Origin: Bacteroidales bacterium
GTDB lineage: Bacteria > Bacteroidota > Bacteroidia > Bacteroidales > JAUNSR01
Length of the DNA stretch: 60,186 bases
Direction: 5' to 3'
Assembly: GCA_030539115.1 (NCBI GenBank)
Contig: JAUNSR010000020.1
Span: 1-60,186, forward strand
The position numbers were made by a program, and so were the translations under genes. Shown here piece after piece: positions 28,153-37,635 of the stretch (the first letter of the stretch is position 1; each line of letters opens with the position of its first letter). The notes beneath the pieces were generated by a model. The model saw only the letters and a list, made by a program, of their open reading frames with translations, ran no database searches and was not told where the DNA came from.

Positions 28153-28183
28153 CAAATTTAGCATAATCCGATTTAAAACTCAA
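28153..28183 (-). promoter_or_regulatory. Promoter of the parE operon
   Basis: Read on the minus strand: TTG (28183-28181), 20 bp, TAAATTTG (28160-28153), 26 bp before the parE start. Confidence 0.7.
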
Positions 28184-28440
28184 TTTTAGAAAGGGTAAAA
28201 ACTACTTTTAAGTTAAAAGATAGTCACTTATTATCTTTATTTATCAATTATTTTTATCGGCTTAGTGACTTTAATAAGCATTTAAATATAAACTGTCATT
28301 CCGGATTTTGGGGGGTTGTAATTAAAAATTGGGATTGTAAAAGTGATGGATTATAAGTAAATGAACCTTTTTTTATATTTTTTTCTTTTAATGGAATCTC
28401 CATTTTAAAGGTATGATTATTAATTCTCCGTAATGGTTAT

Positions 28441-28616
28441 TATCTTTGCAGAAGATACGCTTCGCCTCATCAATATCATATTGAAAGCTTTCGCTTTCAA
28501 ATGCTTATTGAGTTCGGCTTGCAATATCTTTGTAGAAGATATGCTTCGCCTCATCAATATCATATTGAAAGCTTTCGCTTTCAAATGCTTATTGAGTTCG
28601 GCTTGCAATATCTTTG
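28441..28616 (+). repeat. Tandem 84-bp promoter-bearing repeat upstream of argS
   Basis: Two 84-bp units (28441-28524 and 28525-28608) differ at only two or three positions, and the start of a third unit follows. Each unit begins with a -7 box, TATCTTTG, so three identical boxes lie at 28441, 28525 and 28609, exactly 84 bp apart. Inside each unit is a hairpin (TTGAAAGC/GCTTTCAA). The last box is 89 bp before the argS start. A diverged copy in reverse orientation precedes the U32 gene (37376-37468). Confidence 0.8.
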
Positions 28617-28704
28617 AATAGAAATTATAATATTTTATTCCAATAATATTGCATATCACTAAAATACATTTTTCTCAAGAATAAAAATCAATAAAATACA
28701 ATAT

Positions 28705-30498
28705 ATGAATATCGAAACTAAACTGGCTGATTCAGTATCAAAAGCTATTGAGGCATTGTATGGAGTCACTCCTTTGGCTGCTCAGATTCAACTTTCAAAA
28801 ACGAAAAAGGAGTTTGAAGGTCATTTGACTCTTGTGGTTTTCCCATTTCTTAAAGTTTCAAAGAAAAACCCTGAAACAACTGCAAATGAGATAGGCCAAT
28901 GGCTTGCTGAAAATGAATCTGCTATTAGCGCTTTTAATGTAATTAAGGGCTTTCTTAACCTTACCATAGCACCTGCTGTTTGGGTTGAAATGCTTGAAGA
29001 CATTAACAACAATAAGACTTTTGGTGTAAAACAGGCTGATTCTGATTCACCGTTGGTTATGATTGAATATTCATCTCCAAATACAAACAAACCGCTGCAT
29101 TTAGGTCATGTTCGTAATAATCTTTTAGGATTTAGTATTTCTGAAATCCTTAAGGCAAATGGTAACAAAGTTGTTAAAACAAATATCGTTAATGACAGAG
29201 GTATTCATATTTGTAAGTCTATGCTTGCCTGGAAAAAATGGGGTGAAGGCGTTACTCCTGAATCTTCAGGCAAAAAGGGAGATCATTTGATTGGCGACTT
29301 TTATGTAATGTTTGACAAACATTATAAAGCAGAGCTTAAAGAGCTTATGGCTAAAGGGATGTCAGAAGATGAGGCTGCCGCAGCTTCTTCTCTTATGGCT
29401 GAAGCAAGAGAAATGCTTCGACTTTGGGAAGCGGGCGATAAAGAAGTGCGCAAAATGTGGGAGATGATGAACTCTTGGGTTTATGCAGGCTTTGATGAGA
29501 CATATAAAATGATGGGGGTTGATTTCGATAAAATTTATTACGAATCTCAAACCTATCTTGAAGGAAAAGAGAAAGTTATTGAAGGACTTGAAAAAGGTCT
29601 TTTATATAAAAAGGAGGATGGTTCGGTTTGGGCTGACCTTACTCCTCAGGGACTTGATCATAAGTTGCTGCTTCGTGGCGATGGTACCTCTGTTTATATG
29701 ACACAAGATATAGGCACGGCAAAAATACGTTTTAAAGATTATCCTATTGACAAGATGGTTTATGTTGTTGGTAATGAACAAAACTATCATTTCCAAGTGC
29801 TTTCGATTCTTCTTGACAGACTTGGTTTTAAATGGGGTAAGGATTTGGTGCATTTCTCTTATGGAATGGTTGAACTGCCTGAGGGTAAGATGAAATCTCG
29901 TGAGGGAACTGTTGTTGATGCTGATGATTTGATGCAAGAGATGATTGATACAGCTCGTGAGACATCTCAGGAACTTGGTAAACTTGATTCTTGCACTAAA
30001 GAGGAGGCTGATGAGATTGTAAAAACCGTTGGATTGGGTGCTCTTAAATATTTTATTCTAAAGGTTGATCCTCGTAAGAATATGACTTTCAATCCAAAGG
30101 AATCTATTGATTTTAATGGAAATACCGGCCCTTTTATTCAGTATACTCATGCCAGAATACGTTCTGTGATTCGTAAGGCAGAAGCTGAGGGTATTGCTAT
30201 ACCTTCTGAGATTTCAAAAAATATTCAGTTGTCTGAAAAAGAGGAAAGTTTAATCCAAAACTTAAGCTCATTTCCTGCAGTTGTAAAAGATGCAGGTGAT
30301 AATTTTAGCCCTGCTGTGATTGCTAACTATATTTATGAGCTTGTGAAAGAGTATAATCAGTTTTATCACGATTTCTCTATCTTGAAAGAAGAAAATGCAG
30401 ATCTTAGAGCATTCCGTCTTGTGCTTTCTGACAATATTTCAAAAGTTATTAAAACCGGAATGGCTCTTCTTGGAATTAATGTTCCGGAAAGAATGTAG
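28705..30498 (+). CDS. argS: Arginine--tRNA ligase
   Basis: 597 aa class I aminoacyl-tRNA synthetase charging tRNA-Arg. The N-terminal Add-1 domain recognises the tRNA D loop. The HIGH motif is HLGH in NTNKPLHLGHVRNN and the KMSKS-equivalent is GKMKSREGTVVD. The DALR anticodon domain occupies the last about 120 residues (FIQYTHARIRSVIRKAE to NVPERM). Length is normal. Expression probably depends on the TATCTTTG boxes of the repeat just upstream. Terminator at 30605. Confidence 0.97.
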   Translation: MNIETKLADSVSKAIEALYGVTPLAAQIQLSKTKKEFEGHLTLVVFPFLKVSKKNPETTANEIGQWLAENESAISAFNVIKGFLNLTIAPAVWVEMLEDINNNKTFGVKQADSDSPLVMIEYSSPNTNKPLHLGHVRNNLLGFSISEILKANGNKVVKTNIVNDRGIHICKSMLAWKKWGEGVTPESSGKKGDHLIGDFYVMFDKHYKAELKELMAKGMSEDEAAAASSLMAEAREMLRLWEAGDKEVRKMWEMMNSWVYAGFDETYKMMGVDFDKIYYESQTYLEGKEKVIEGLEKGLLYKKEDGSVWADLTPQGLDHKLLLRGDGTSVYMTQDIGTAKIRFKDYPIDKMVYVVGNEQNYHFQVLSILLDRLGFKWGKDLVHFSYGMVELPEGKMKSREGTVVDADDLMQEMIDTARETSQELGKLDSCTKEEADEIVKTVGLGALKYFILKVDPRKNMTFNPKESIDFNGNTGPFIQYTHARIRSVIRKAEAEGIAIPSEISKNIQLSEKEESLIQNLSSFPAVVKDAGDNFSPAVIANYIYELVKEYNQFYHDFSILKEENADLRAFRLVLSDNISKVIKTGMALLGINVPERM

Positions 30499-30604
30499 TT
30501 GTCAATAATAATATAGTATTTCTATTCAATTGATAATTTATAGGCTAAGGTATGTTTTAAATTGATTAGTTAATAGCTGAAAATTTTAGACCATTGATTA
30601 TATA

Positions 30605-30640
30605 AAGAGTTCGGTTTTATACCGGACTCTTATTTTTTAT
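30605..30640 (+). terminator. Terminator of argS
   Basis: A 10-bp stem with one wobble (30605-30614 with 30622-30631), AAGAGTTCGG against CCGGACTCTT, followed by TATTTTTTAT. Confidence 0.85.
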
Positions 30641-30677
30641 ATCATAGATTAATCATAGAGCATCTTTATCAGAAAGA

Positions 30678-31526
30678 TTATCTATTAACAAAAAATGTGA
30701 TTTCATTATCTGTCAAGGCTCTGTCAAAAACTGCCAATCCTCCTATTTGTCCTTTAAAGAAATTGCCCATTCCACTTTTTAACAATACGGCACCAACTGT
30801 AAAGTCTGATCCATTATTTCCCATTCCATCAGGAAAATAATGTGGATTTTTAGAATGAGTCAATCCATTCTCGCAACCGGGAAATCCCGAAGTATTGCTT
30901 ATAAGTTCAGGTTCTCTTTTTTCAAAAACTCCGTTGTAATATGACTTTATATATTCTCCGTCGTAAGTGAACGCAATAAAACACCATTTATTTGGTTCAA
31001 CTTTTTGCTTGCTTGCAGAATAATCAATGGAGTAAGGAAAAGGTGGTGTGGGTCGGCCTGTTTTTGAGATATGTCCGCATACCTGATTTTCCCCATTATA
31101 AGCAGGAAGAGATACAAACAATCCATATTGTCTTTTACCTCCATCTTGATATTCATTCCACATTCCACCAACAAATCCTATTTGTTCGCCGCTCCATTTT
31201 ACCCAAGCCATAACTGTAACGCAATTAGTATGAATATCTAAAAGACCTGTTTCTTTATGTGTAATATAAAGATAATTAGTTCCATCAAGTAAAATTGAAT
31301 GACCTGATATTGGACCATCTTTGATAATTTGAACATGATTTTGAGTCCCATTAATAAGTTCAAGATTTTCTTTGCCTTTAGAATGATATTTATCTTTCCC
31401 ATCAAAAGTCCAATAAGCGATAAGACCGGGTGTAGATTTAAGTTTTGATTCAATAGCAGACTCTTCAGAACAACAACTTAAAATAAGAGAAAGAATACAG
31501 ATAAGTATGAATTTTAATGTTTTCAT
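30678..31526 (-). CDS. LamG-domain lipoprotein
   Basis: 282 aa. A lipoprotein signal (ILICILSLILSCCSEES) places it on the periplasmic or outer-membrane face. From about residue 35 it is a concanavalin-like LamG jelly roll: GLIAYWTFDGKDKYHSKG, SILLDGTNYLYI, VTVMAWVKWSGEQIG, WCFIAFTYDGEYIKSYYNG and FKGQIGGLAVFDRALTDNEI. Such proteins bind carbohydrate or protein ligands at the surface. No enzyme motif is seen. It lies alone between argS (convergent) and tRNA-Arg. Confidence 0.88.
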   Translation of the reverse strand: MKTLKFILICILSLILSCCSEESAIESKLKSTPGLIAYWTFDGKDKYHSKGKENLELINGTQNHVQIIKDGPISGHSILLDGTNYLYITHKETGLLDIHTNCVTVMAWVKWSGEQIGFVGGMWNEYQDGGKRQYGLFVSLPAYNGENQVCGHISKTGRPTPPFPYSIDYSASKQKVEPNKWCFIAFTYDGEYIKSYYNGVFEKREPELISNTSGFPGCENGLTHSKNPHYFPDGMGNNGSDFTVGAVLLKSGMGNFFKGQIGGLAVFDRALTDNEITFFVNR

Positions 31527-31644
31527 GATGTGGCAGCTATATTAATAATCTAATTGGAAACGATAGATAAATAAAATAGTTGACATCCGAATTAAGAAAA
31601 ACCAAATAAAAGAAAACTAATAAGGAGGGTCTAATGCAATTAAG

Positions 31645-31716
31645 TACTCTCGCCGGGAATCGAACCCGGATCTACGGTTTAGGAAACCGCTATTCTATCC
31701 ATTGAACTACAGGAGC
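31645..31716 (-). tRNA. tRNA-Arg (anticodon CCT)
   Basis: 72 nt on the minus strand. The anticodon stem GCGGT/ACCGT encloses TTCCTAA, giving CCT for the codon AGG. The T arm is CCGGG-TTCGATT-CCCGG. The acceptor stem GCTCCTG against CGAGAGT is weak: one C:A mismatch at pair 5-68 and G:T pairs at 1-72 and 6-67. It is probably functional, but the mismatch is unusual. Confidence 0.88.
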
Positions 31717-31788
31717 ATTTATGTTATCTTGTTGAAATAAGCGAAAATCTTATTTTCAATTAATATCATCTTGAGGGTGTTTACAGCG

Positions 31789-31823
31789 CAAAAATAATAT
31801 TTCTTCTTAATATTTTGAGCAAA
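31789..31823 (-). promoter_or_regulatory. Promoter of tRNA-Arg
   Basis: Read on the minus strand: TTTG (31823-31820), 23 bp, TATTTTTG (31796-31789). The -7 box is 72 bp upstream of the mature 5' end. Confidence 0.6.
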
Positions 31824-31902
31824 TATTCCATCTTTCTCTCAAATATATATATTGCAGTATTCAATTAATAAGTTGAACATAGAGTTTGTTGAAATATATT
31901 GG

Positions 31903-32859
31903 CTAATTTTTCAATCTTATTTTAATACTTTTAGAGTAGGCTGAACCAATAAATCCAAGTGCTTTGTCTACATTGTTCGGAAGAATCACAGGTTCCATTA
32001 TTGCGGTGTCATAGTTGTCTGACTCAGTGCAGTTTAAAGCTTTAAAATATCTGTATTGAGCTTCGCTTATACTAATTAAAGATATCCTATTATAAAAAAT
32101 ATGTTCCCTTTTATAATGGGCGAGTGTATAAACTTGCATTGTATATGATTTATCCCTAAATCTTGAGTCTGTGAAGATATTATAGTTGTTTTTAATGCTA
32201 AAGTCAAGATAATTATTTTCTTCATCATCACCTGTAGTGATATGTCCGTCAGTCAAAACAACATCTTCATTGTTAATAATTTGCATGTAGCTTACAGAGG
32301 GCTCATATTCCCAACCATTATCCGGATCTCCCCAATACTCCAGAGATTCAATTCTTAGGCAGTAATAATTTTTCTCATTTGAGATATCTTTAATATGAAT
32401 TTTATATCCGATGCAATCCTCCATATAATCATTAACTTTCTTTTTAGTGTAGAATGTATCTACAGCAAAATCAACAATTGGTGTAGGGATTATAATTTTT
32501 GAATAAGCAGAATATTTCCCATCATCGGTGGCAGCTTTTAATTCAACTAAGTCACCGGCCTTAAATTTTGTATTGATTATACTCTTAACAAGCTTTGAGC
32601 CATTAGAGGAGTACCAAATAACTTCGGGTCTTATTGTCTCTTTTTTTTCTTGATTTACAAAAATTTCAATCTGACCATCCTCTACTTGAGTAAGCGTCTC
32701 CCCATCCAGAATATTCATTGATACAAAATTTTTATCCAAAGAGGCATCGATAAAAGAATTGACAACAAGCTCTGGTTCATTGTCATTAAGGTCAAATTCT
32801 ATATAATTCTCACATCCTATCAAAAGTAAAGAGATAAAAAGACAATATATATTTTTCAT
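31903..32859 (-). CDS. DUF4249 domain-containing lipoprotein
   Basis: 318 aa from the second methionine of the frame (MKNIYCLFISLLLIGCENYI); the lipobox LIGC makes the cysteine at 16 the lipidated residue. The body is the Bacteroidota DUF4249 family: VVNSFIDAS, an Ig-like first half (GDLVELKAATDDGKYSAYSK) and a second half ending in ALGFIGSAYSKS. These lipoproteins pair with TonB-dependent receptors, as here (the receptor gene lies 72 bp upstream), and presumably serve as its surface partner. The substrate is unknown. It is not a SusD protein. Confidence 0.9.
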   Translation of the reverse strand: MKNIYCLFISLLLIGCENYIEFDLNDNEPELVVNSFIDASLDKNFVSMNILDGETLTQVEDGQIEIFVNQEKKETIRPEVIWYSSNGSKLVKSIINTKFKAGDLVELKAATDDGKYSAYSKIIIPTPIVDFAVDTFYTKKKVNDYMEDCIGYKIHIKDISNEKNYYCLRIESLEYWGDPDNGWEYEPSVSYMQIINNEDVVLTDGHITTGDDEENNYLDFSIKNNYNIFTDSRFRDKSYTMQVYTLAHYKREHIFYNRISLISISEAQYRYFKALNCTESDNYDTAIMEPVILPNNVDKALGFIGSAYSKSIKIRLKN

Positions 32860-32937
32860 AATCAAACTATATTATAGTGTTTATCAATTTATGTTTAGGC
32901 TTATAAATATCCACAAGCCAAAACATAGAGATATAAA

Positions 32938-35427
32938 TCAGAATTTGTATGTGTAAGTAATTGATGGAACACATGGAAGAAGTGTAAGCTTTTTAATTTT
33001 TATTTTGGATGTAAAATAATATATTTCTTCTCCGAATTCATCCACATAAGAGTGTTCTGTATATTCTCTTTCTGAACTTACGAGATTTGGATTCATTGCA
33101 TTGTACATATTATAGACTGAGATATTCCAAATGCTTTCTCCTCGTTTATGAAATCTATGAAAGTTAATGCTGAAGTTTAACCTATGACTTGGCGGGAGTC
33201 TATAATTATTTCTTTTGGAAACATAGTCATCAACATCGGGTGAGTCATTGCCTGGAATTAATACTCCTGTTCTTTTTTGTGCTATTGTTGCTGTTCCGCC
33301 CGAAGTATAAACCCAAGTTATTCCGGTATCAATCTTTTTGCTGAAAGAGTGATTAAGACAGATATTGAAGTTATGTCTTCTATCGTATTTATAAGGGAAT
33401 CTATTACCATTGTTAATTGAACCATCTTTAAAGATTCTATCACTTTTAGCTATTGTATATGCAATCCATCCTGTTGTTTTTCCAAATGTTTTTTGTGCAA
33501 GAAATTCAGCTCCAAACGAACGGCCTTCTCCCATTTCCACCTTTTCCTGCCATCCTCCTGAATAACCAAAAAATGAGGTCCCCTCTTGATATTCCAAAAC
33601 ATTATGCATCGATTTATAATAGCCCTCAACAGAAAATTCCCAACCTTTTAAAGCAGTATTATATAACCCAAATGAATATTGCTCAGAAAGCATAGGCTTA
33701 ATATTTTTAGTGACAGGAACCCATAAATCTGTAGGAAGAGATATTTGAGTTGAAGAGAGAAGATGTACAAACTGTGACATTTGAGTAAAAGCCCCTTTAA
33801 CAGCAAAACCATTTCCAAAAGTATATCTTGCTGAAAATCTCGGTTGTGCAGATAAGTAGTTTTTTCCATCAGTGTTGAAAAGACTTAAATGAACACCGGC
33901 ATTAAGACTTAAATTCTTGCCTATATTGAAGTTGTCTTCTCCATAAGCCGACACTTCATTTGCAGGAATATTATTGTTTGTTATTCCACTGTATAAAGTG
34001 TCTTGAGAGGCAACATTATTCTCTTTTTCTGTAATCTTTGATGTGGTAATTTCCGGCTTAAAAGTATGATTGGTAAAAGAAAAGCCAAATTTTATTTGAT
34101 GCGATGGAATAGGATTGTAATCAAAGTCACTTTTTAAAGAAATATCACTTATCCCGGATTTATAGTCGGAAGAATAATTATAAAATCTGTTCCCCTCATT
34201 TGAAAGATGCTCCTCTTTATATCTTCCGCCCATAGTCATATTATAATGATTGTAGGATAAGGTTGAATTGCTGAATAATTTATTGTTAAAGACATAATTC
34301 CATCTTATGGCTCCGATAGTATTACCCCAATTGAAGTTTATTTTATCGTTATAGACATAGATATTATTATTGCTTGAACTTCCATTATCATAATTTCTGT
34401 CACTATTATAATCATAATAGTCCTTGCCATTGTAAATGCTGAGGTATAAACGGCTTTTGTCTGAAAACTTGTGATTTACTTTGGCATTGATGTCATAAAA
34501 ATAGTAGTTGAATTTTTCATCATCCTTCATAAAGGGACGCGCTATCAGGTCGGCATAAGTGCGACGTGCAGTAAAGCAAAACGAAGTCTTATCTTTAATA
34601 ATAGGACCCTCTAAATGAACTTTACTTGTTAGAAAGCCTACGCTGAGTGTTCCATGGTAATTTTTCATATCGCCATCGTTGGTGTTAATATCAACAATAG
34701 AAGAGAGTCTGCCACCAAATCTTGCAGGAAATGAACTTTTGTATAGAGTAACGTTTTTTACTGCTTCAGAAGTAAAGACAGAGAAAATACCAAGCATGTG
34801 ATCGATGTTGTAAATAGGAATACCATCCATAAGAATAAGATTCTGATCAGGACCTCCTCCGCGAACTAAAATTCCACTGAACCCTTCCATTGCCGGCTGA
34901 ACTCCGGGCATTAATTGGATTGTCTTTAATAAATCTGTCTCTCCAAGAATGCTTGGGGTGTTTTTTATTTGAGAAATAGGTATCTCCAACCTTCCCATTC
35001 CTGTCGAATTAATCCCTGTTTCCTTTCTGTGTGACAGGACTACAAGTTCTTTTAATTGCGAATCAGATGAAAGGCTTACATTAATGATTGTGTCTTTATC
35101 GAGATGAAAACCTATTTTATGAGTTTTGTGTCCCACATAAGAAAACGACAGCTCTGTTTCCCCCTCTTCAAGAGTTAATGTGTAATAACCAAATGAATTT
35201 GTTGCAGTTCCCTTTCCTCTTTTTTTATCGTATATATTTACTCCAATAAGTGTTTCTGAAGATGACATTTCTGATACATATCCACTTATTGTATAGCTCT
35301 CCACCTTTTTCGGTTGATTAGTGTAGATTGAATTTTCTTTTGATTCCGATGCAAAAACTAATGCGTCATTTATAAGAAATTCTAATAGGAAAATAGTAAT
35401 TATCCTTAATTCTTTAAATCTAAGCAT
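32938..35427 (-). CDS. TonB-dependent receptor with carboxypeptidase-like N-terminal domain
   Basis: 829 aa outer-membrane transporter. After the signal sequence (about 1-27) comes a CarboxypepD_reg-like beta-sandwich (about 47-125, YTISGYVSEMSSSETLIGVN), then the plug (about 150-250, with TDLLKTIQLMPGVQPAMEGF and RGGGPDQNLILMDGIPIYN), then a 22-strand-type barrel ending in aromatic CVPSITYTYKF. It takes up an unknown ligand with energy from TonB. It is the first gene of a two-gene unit with the DUF4249 lipoprotein. A tandem repeat of the second dispersed family lies upstream in the opposite orientation. Confidence 0.93.
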   Translation of the reverse strand: MLRFKELRIITIFLLEFLINDALVFASESKENSIYTNQPKKVESYTISGYVSEMSSSETLIGVNIYDKKRGKGTATNSFGYYTLTLEEGETELSFSYVGHKTHKIGFHLDKDTIINVSLSSDSQLKELVVLSHRKETGINSTGMGRLEIPISQIKNTPSILGETDLLKTIQLMPGVQPAMEGFSGILVRGGGPDQNLILMDGIPIYNIDHMLGIFSVFTSEAVKNVTLYKSSFPARFGGRLSSIVDINTNDGDMKNYHGTLSVGFLTSKVHLEGPIIKDKTSFCFTARRTYADLIARPFMKDDEKFNYYFYDINAKVNHKFSDKSRLYLSIYNGKDYYDYNSDRNYDNGSSSNNNIYVYNDKINFNWGNTIGAIRWNYVFNNKLFSNSTLSYNHYNMTMGGRYKEEHLSNEGNRFYNYSSDYKSGISDISLKSDFDYNPIPSHQIKFGFSFTNHTFKPEITTSKITEKENNVASQDTLYSGITNNNIPANEVSAYGEDNFNIGKNLSLNAGVHLSLFNTDGKNYLSAQPRFSARYTFGNGFAVKGAFTQMSQFVHLLSSTQISLPTDLWVPVTKNIKPMLSEQYSFGLYNTALKGWEFSVEGYYKSMHNVLEYQEGTSFFGYSGGWQEKVEMGEGRSFGAEFLAQKTFGKTTGWIAYTIAKSDRIFKDGSINNGNRFPYKYDRRHNFNICLNHSFSKKIDTGITWVYTSGGTATIAQKRTGVLIPGNDSPDVDDYVSKRNNYRLPPSHRLNFSINFHRFHKRGESIWNISVYNMYNAMNPNLVSSEREYTEHSYVDEFGEEIYYFTSKIKIKKLTLLPCVPSITYTYKF

Positions 35428-35584
35428 AACCTAAAACAGCACAATTGATAAAATTTAAACAACAAGAGTCAAATATATTAATTAAATCAATAGTGGACTA
35501 TGTTTATAAACAAATTCTTAAAAATGATTTCCTAAAGAGTAAGGTTATTAACACTTTTGTACTTAATGACTTAAACTGTCAAAG

Positions 35585-35785
35585 AAATGAAATCGCCATA
35601 ACTCACCTAAAGATAATATACCAACAAAAGTTATATAAATGGCGCATTTGTACCTTAGTGTTAAAGAATAAGTTATATACAAATGAAATCGCCATAACTC
35701 ACCTAAAGATAATATACCAACAAAAGTTATATAAATGGCGCATTTGTACCTTAGTGTTAAAGAATAAGTTATATACAAATGAAAT
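35585..35785 (+). repeat. Tandem 96-bp repeat, second dispersed family (copy set 1)
   Basis: Two identical 96-bp units (35585-35680 and 35681-35776), then the first 9 bp of a third. Each unit holds CGCCATAACTCACCTAAAG and, near its end, AAATGGCGCATTTGTACC followed by TTAG, an imperfect TAnnTTTG box. CGCCAT and ATGGCG with flanking CAAATG/CATTTG can fold back as a long hairpin. Related copies are at 53411-53605 (minus) and 57812-57889 (plus). The open frame across these units is an artefact of the repeat. The rest of 35428-35966 holds no gene. Confidence 0.8.
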
Positions 35786-35966
35786 AATTAGTTTGAAATA
35801 TAAAGAGCTGAATCTTGTTATGTGATATTACATTTAAATAATACACCTAATCAAAATTCAACTCTCTATTGAAAAAGCTATTTATGGGATAAAAATATAC
35901 TTAAATTATTAGTTATATTAGTTATTAATTAGCTTGTAATCAATATTTTGTAAAAATAGGTTCTTG

Positions 35967-37229
35967 TTATTTTTTATTATTTGGCTCTTTTTTCGAATCG
36001 ACCATGACAAATAATTTATCTGAAGGTCTGACCTTCTGATCAACTTTGAAAGAAAAACGGTCTCCTTTATTGGCACACTCAACCGATTTGTAATCAACCT
36101 GAATCTCTGTTATTGTCATTTCAACAGCTCCTGTGGTTGGGCCCGTGATAAGTATTTCATCTCCAACTTTTACAGATTGTGTTTCACAAAGAAATTCGGC
36201 TACTCCAATATTAGAGAAATACTTCATTCCTTTTGCTACATAAAGTTTTTTCTTTGTTGCTTCAGAACCATAAACCGGACTCCATTCTCCAAGTTTTTGA
36301 CCAAGATAATAACCATTCCAAAAGCCTCTGTTAAAGACAGAATAAAGACGGTTGTCCCATTCTTTGATTTTTTCTTCAGAATAAGTGCCATCAAGAATTG
36401 ATGTTAAGGCCTGTTTGTAACATTCGACAACAGTTTTGACGTATTCAGGACCACGGGCTCTTCCCTCCAATTTAAATACTCTAACTCCCGCGTCAATCAT
36501 TTTATTCATAAAATGAATTGTTTTTAAATCGCGGGGAGACATAATAAACTGATTGTCGATCTCCAATTCTTCACCGGTTTCCTTGTCTTTAACCTCGTAA
36601 GAGTGGCGACAAACCTGAGTGCAAGAGCCTCTGTTGGCAGATTTGTTGTATTCATGAAGGCTAAGATAACATTTGCCGGAAACAGCCATACAAAGAGCTC
36701 CATGAGCAAACATTTCTATTCTAATTAATTCTCCCGAAGGACCTGTAATATTATCTTCAACTATCTGACGATAAATATCCGATACCTGATCCATATTTAA
36801 TTCTCTTGCAAGAACTACAACATCAGCGAAAGAGGCATAAAACTTCAAAGCCTCTGCATTTGATATGTTTAGCTGAGTTGAAAGATGAACCTCCACACCG
36901 ATCTTACAGGCATACATCATTGCTGAAACGTCGGAAGCAATAATTGCAGAAACTTGCGCCTCTTTAGCAGCATCAATAATACGATGCATAAGCTCTATAT
37001 CGTTGTCATAAATTACTGTATTTACAGTAAGATAGCTCTTCAAACCATTTTCTCTGCAAATTTTTGCTATTTCATGCAAGTCATTTACAGTGAAATTGTT
37101 TGACGATTTGGCTCTCATATTTAAACCTTCAATGCCGAAGTATATAGAATCAGCGCCCCCCTGAATTGCCGCCATAAGTGAATCGTATGAACCGGCAGGA
37201 GCCATTATTTCAAAGTCTTTTAATGTCAT
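35967..37229 (-). CDS. Peptidase U32 family protein (TrhP/YegQ-like)
   Basis: 420 aa from the ATG at 37229, which gives the conserved opening FEIMAPAGSYDSLMAAIQGG. The PROSITE U32 signature is intact in IEMFAHGALCMAVSGKCYLS, with further Fe-S type cysteines in RGSCTQVCRHSY. The C-terminal part (VAEFLCETQSVKVGDEILI) is the U32 beta-barrel domain. Well-studied relatives of this length (YegQ/TrhP) do not cleave protein but are needed for tRNA wobble-uridine hydroxylation; longer RlhA acts on 23S rRNA. By length it is TrhP-like. A promoter-bearing repeat precedes it. Confidence 0.88.
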   Translation of the reverse strand: MTLKDFEIMAPAGSYDSLMAAIQGGADSIYFGIEGLNMRAKSSNNFTVNDLHEIAKICRENGLKSYLTVNTVIYDNDIELMHRIIDAAKEAQVSAIIASDVSAMMYACKIGVEVHLSTQLNISNAEALKFYASFADVVVLARELNMDQVSDIYRQIVEDNITGPSGELIRIEMFAHGALCMAVSGKCYLSLHEYNKSANRGSCTQVCRHSYEVKDKETGEELEIDNQFIMSPRDLKTIHFMNKMIDAGVRVFKLEGRARGPEYVKTVVECYKQALTSILDGTYSEEKIKEWDNRLYSVFNRGFWNGYYLGQKLGEWSPVYGSEATKKKLYVAKGMKYFSNIGVAEFLCETQSVKVGDEILITGPTTGAVEMTITEIQVDYKSVECANKGDRFSFKVDQKVRPSDKLFVMVDSKKEPNNKK

Positions 37230-37375
37230 AAATAAAATGATATTATTATTTATCATCTGTGGCTTGGCAATATGCCTAACCGTTCAATTCAATATTTAAT
37301 GTGATATTAATAATGCTGCTATAAAACTTCAGATTAACAATTAATTAATTTTATATCACAGATAATTATCATTTG

Positions 37376-37468
37376 CAAAGATATTGCAAGCCGAATTCAA
37401 TATGTCTTTTGAAAGCGTCAGCTTTAAAAATATAATTGATTAGGCGCAGCATATTTTATGCAAAGATA
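37376..37468 (-). repeat. Diverged copy of the 84-bp promoter repeat, upstream of U32
   Basis: On the minus strand TATCTTTG occurs at 37468-37461 and 37383-37376, 85 bp apart. The sequence between matches the argS repeat: GCGCCTAATCAAT, AAAGCTGACGCTTTCAA, and ATTCGGCTTGCAATATCTTTG at the end. Only about one unit is present. It is oriented toward the U32 gene, with a start codon about 147 bp after the last box. Confidence 0.75.
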
Positions 37469-37536
37469 CAAATAATGACTTTATTGCAAGTATTATAGTT
37501 TCTTATTAAAATATCTATGAATGTTATAGTTATAAA

Positions 37537-37570
37537 AAAAGCCATTCTATTGAAATATAAAATGGCTTTT
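37537..37570 (-). terminator. Terminator of the CoA-transferase gene
   Basis: A 10-bp perfect stem (37537-37546 with 37561-37570), AAAAGCCATT against AATGGCTTTT. On the minus strand it ends in a run of seven T. Confidence 0.85.
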
Positions 37571-37635
37571 CTTAAATATATATCCGCATTAAGATTAGAC
37601 TTTTGGCGTATTTTATTTAAGATATAAAATCTTTT

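Noticed and set aside
28420..28659. Short open frames on both strands across the 84-bp repeats
   Set aside because: The translation repeats because the DNA repeats; the DNA is better explained by the -7 boxes and hairpins.
35445..35825. 126-aa open frame on the plus strand
   Set aside because: It spans the two identical 96-bp repeat units and so its protein is merely a repeat translation; no family and no promoter.
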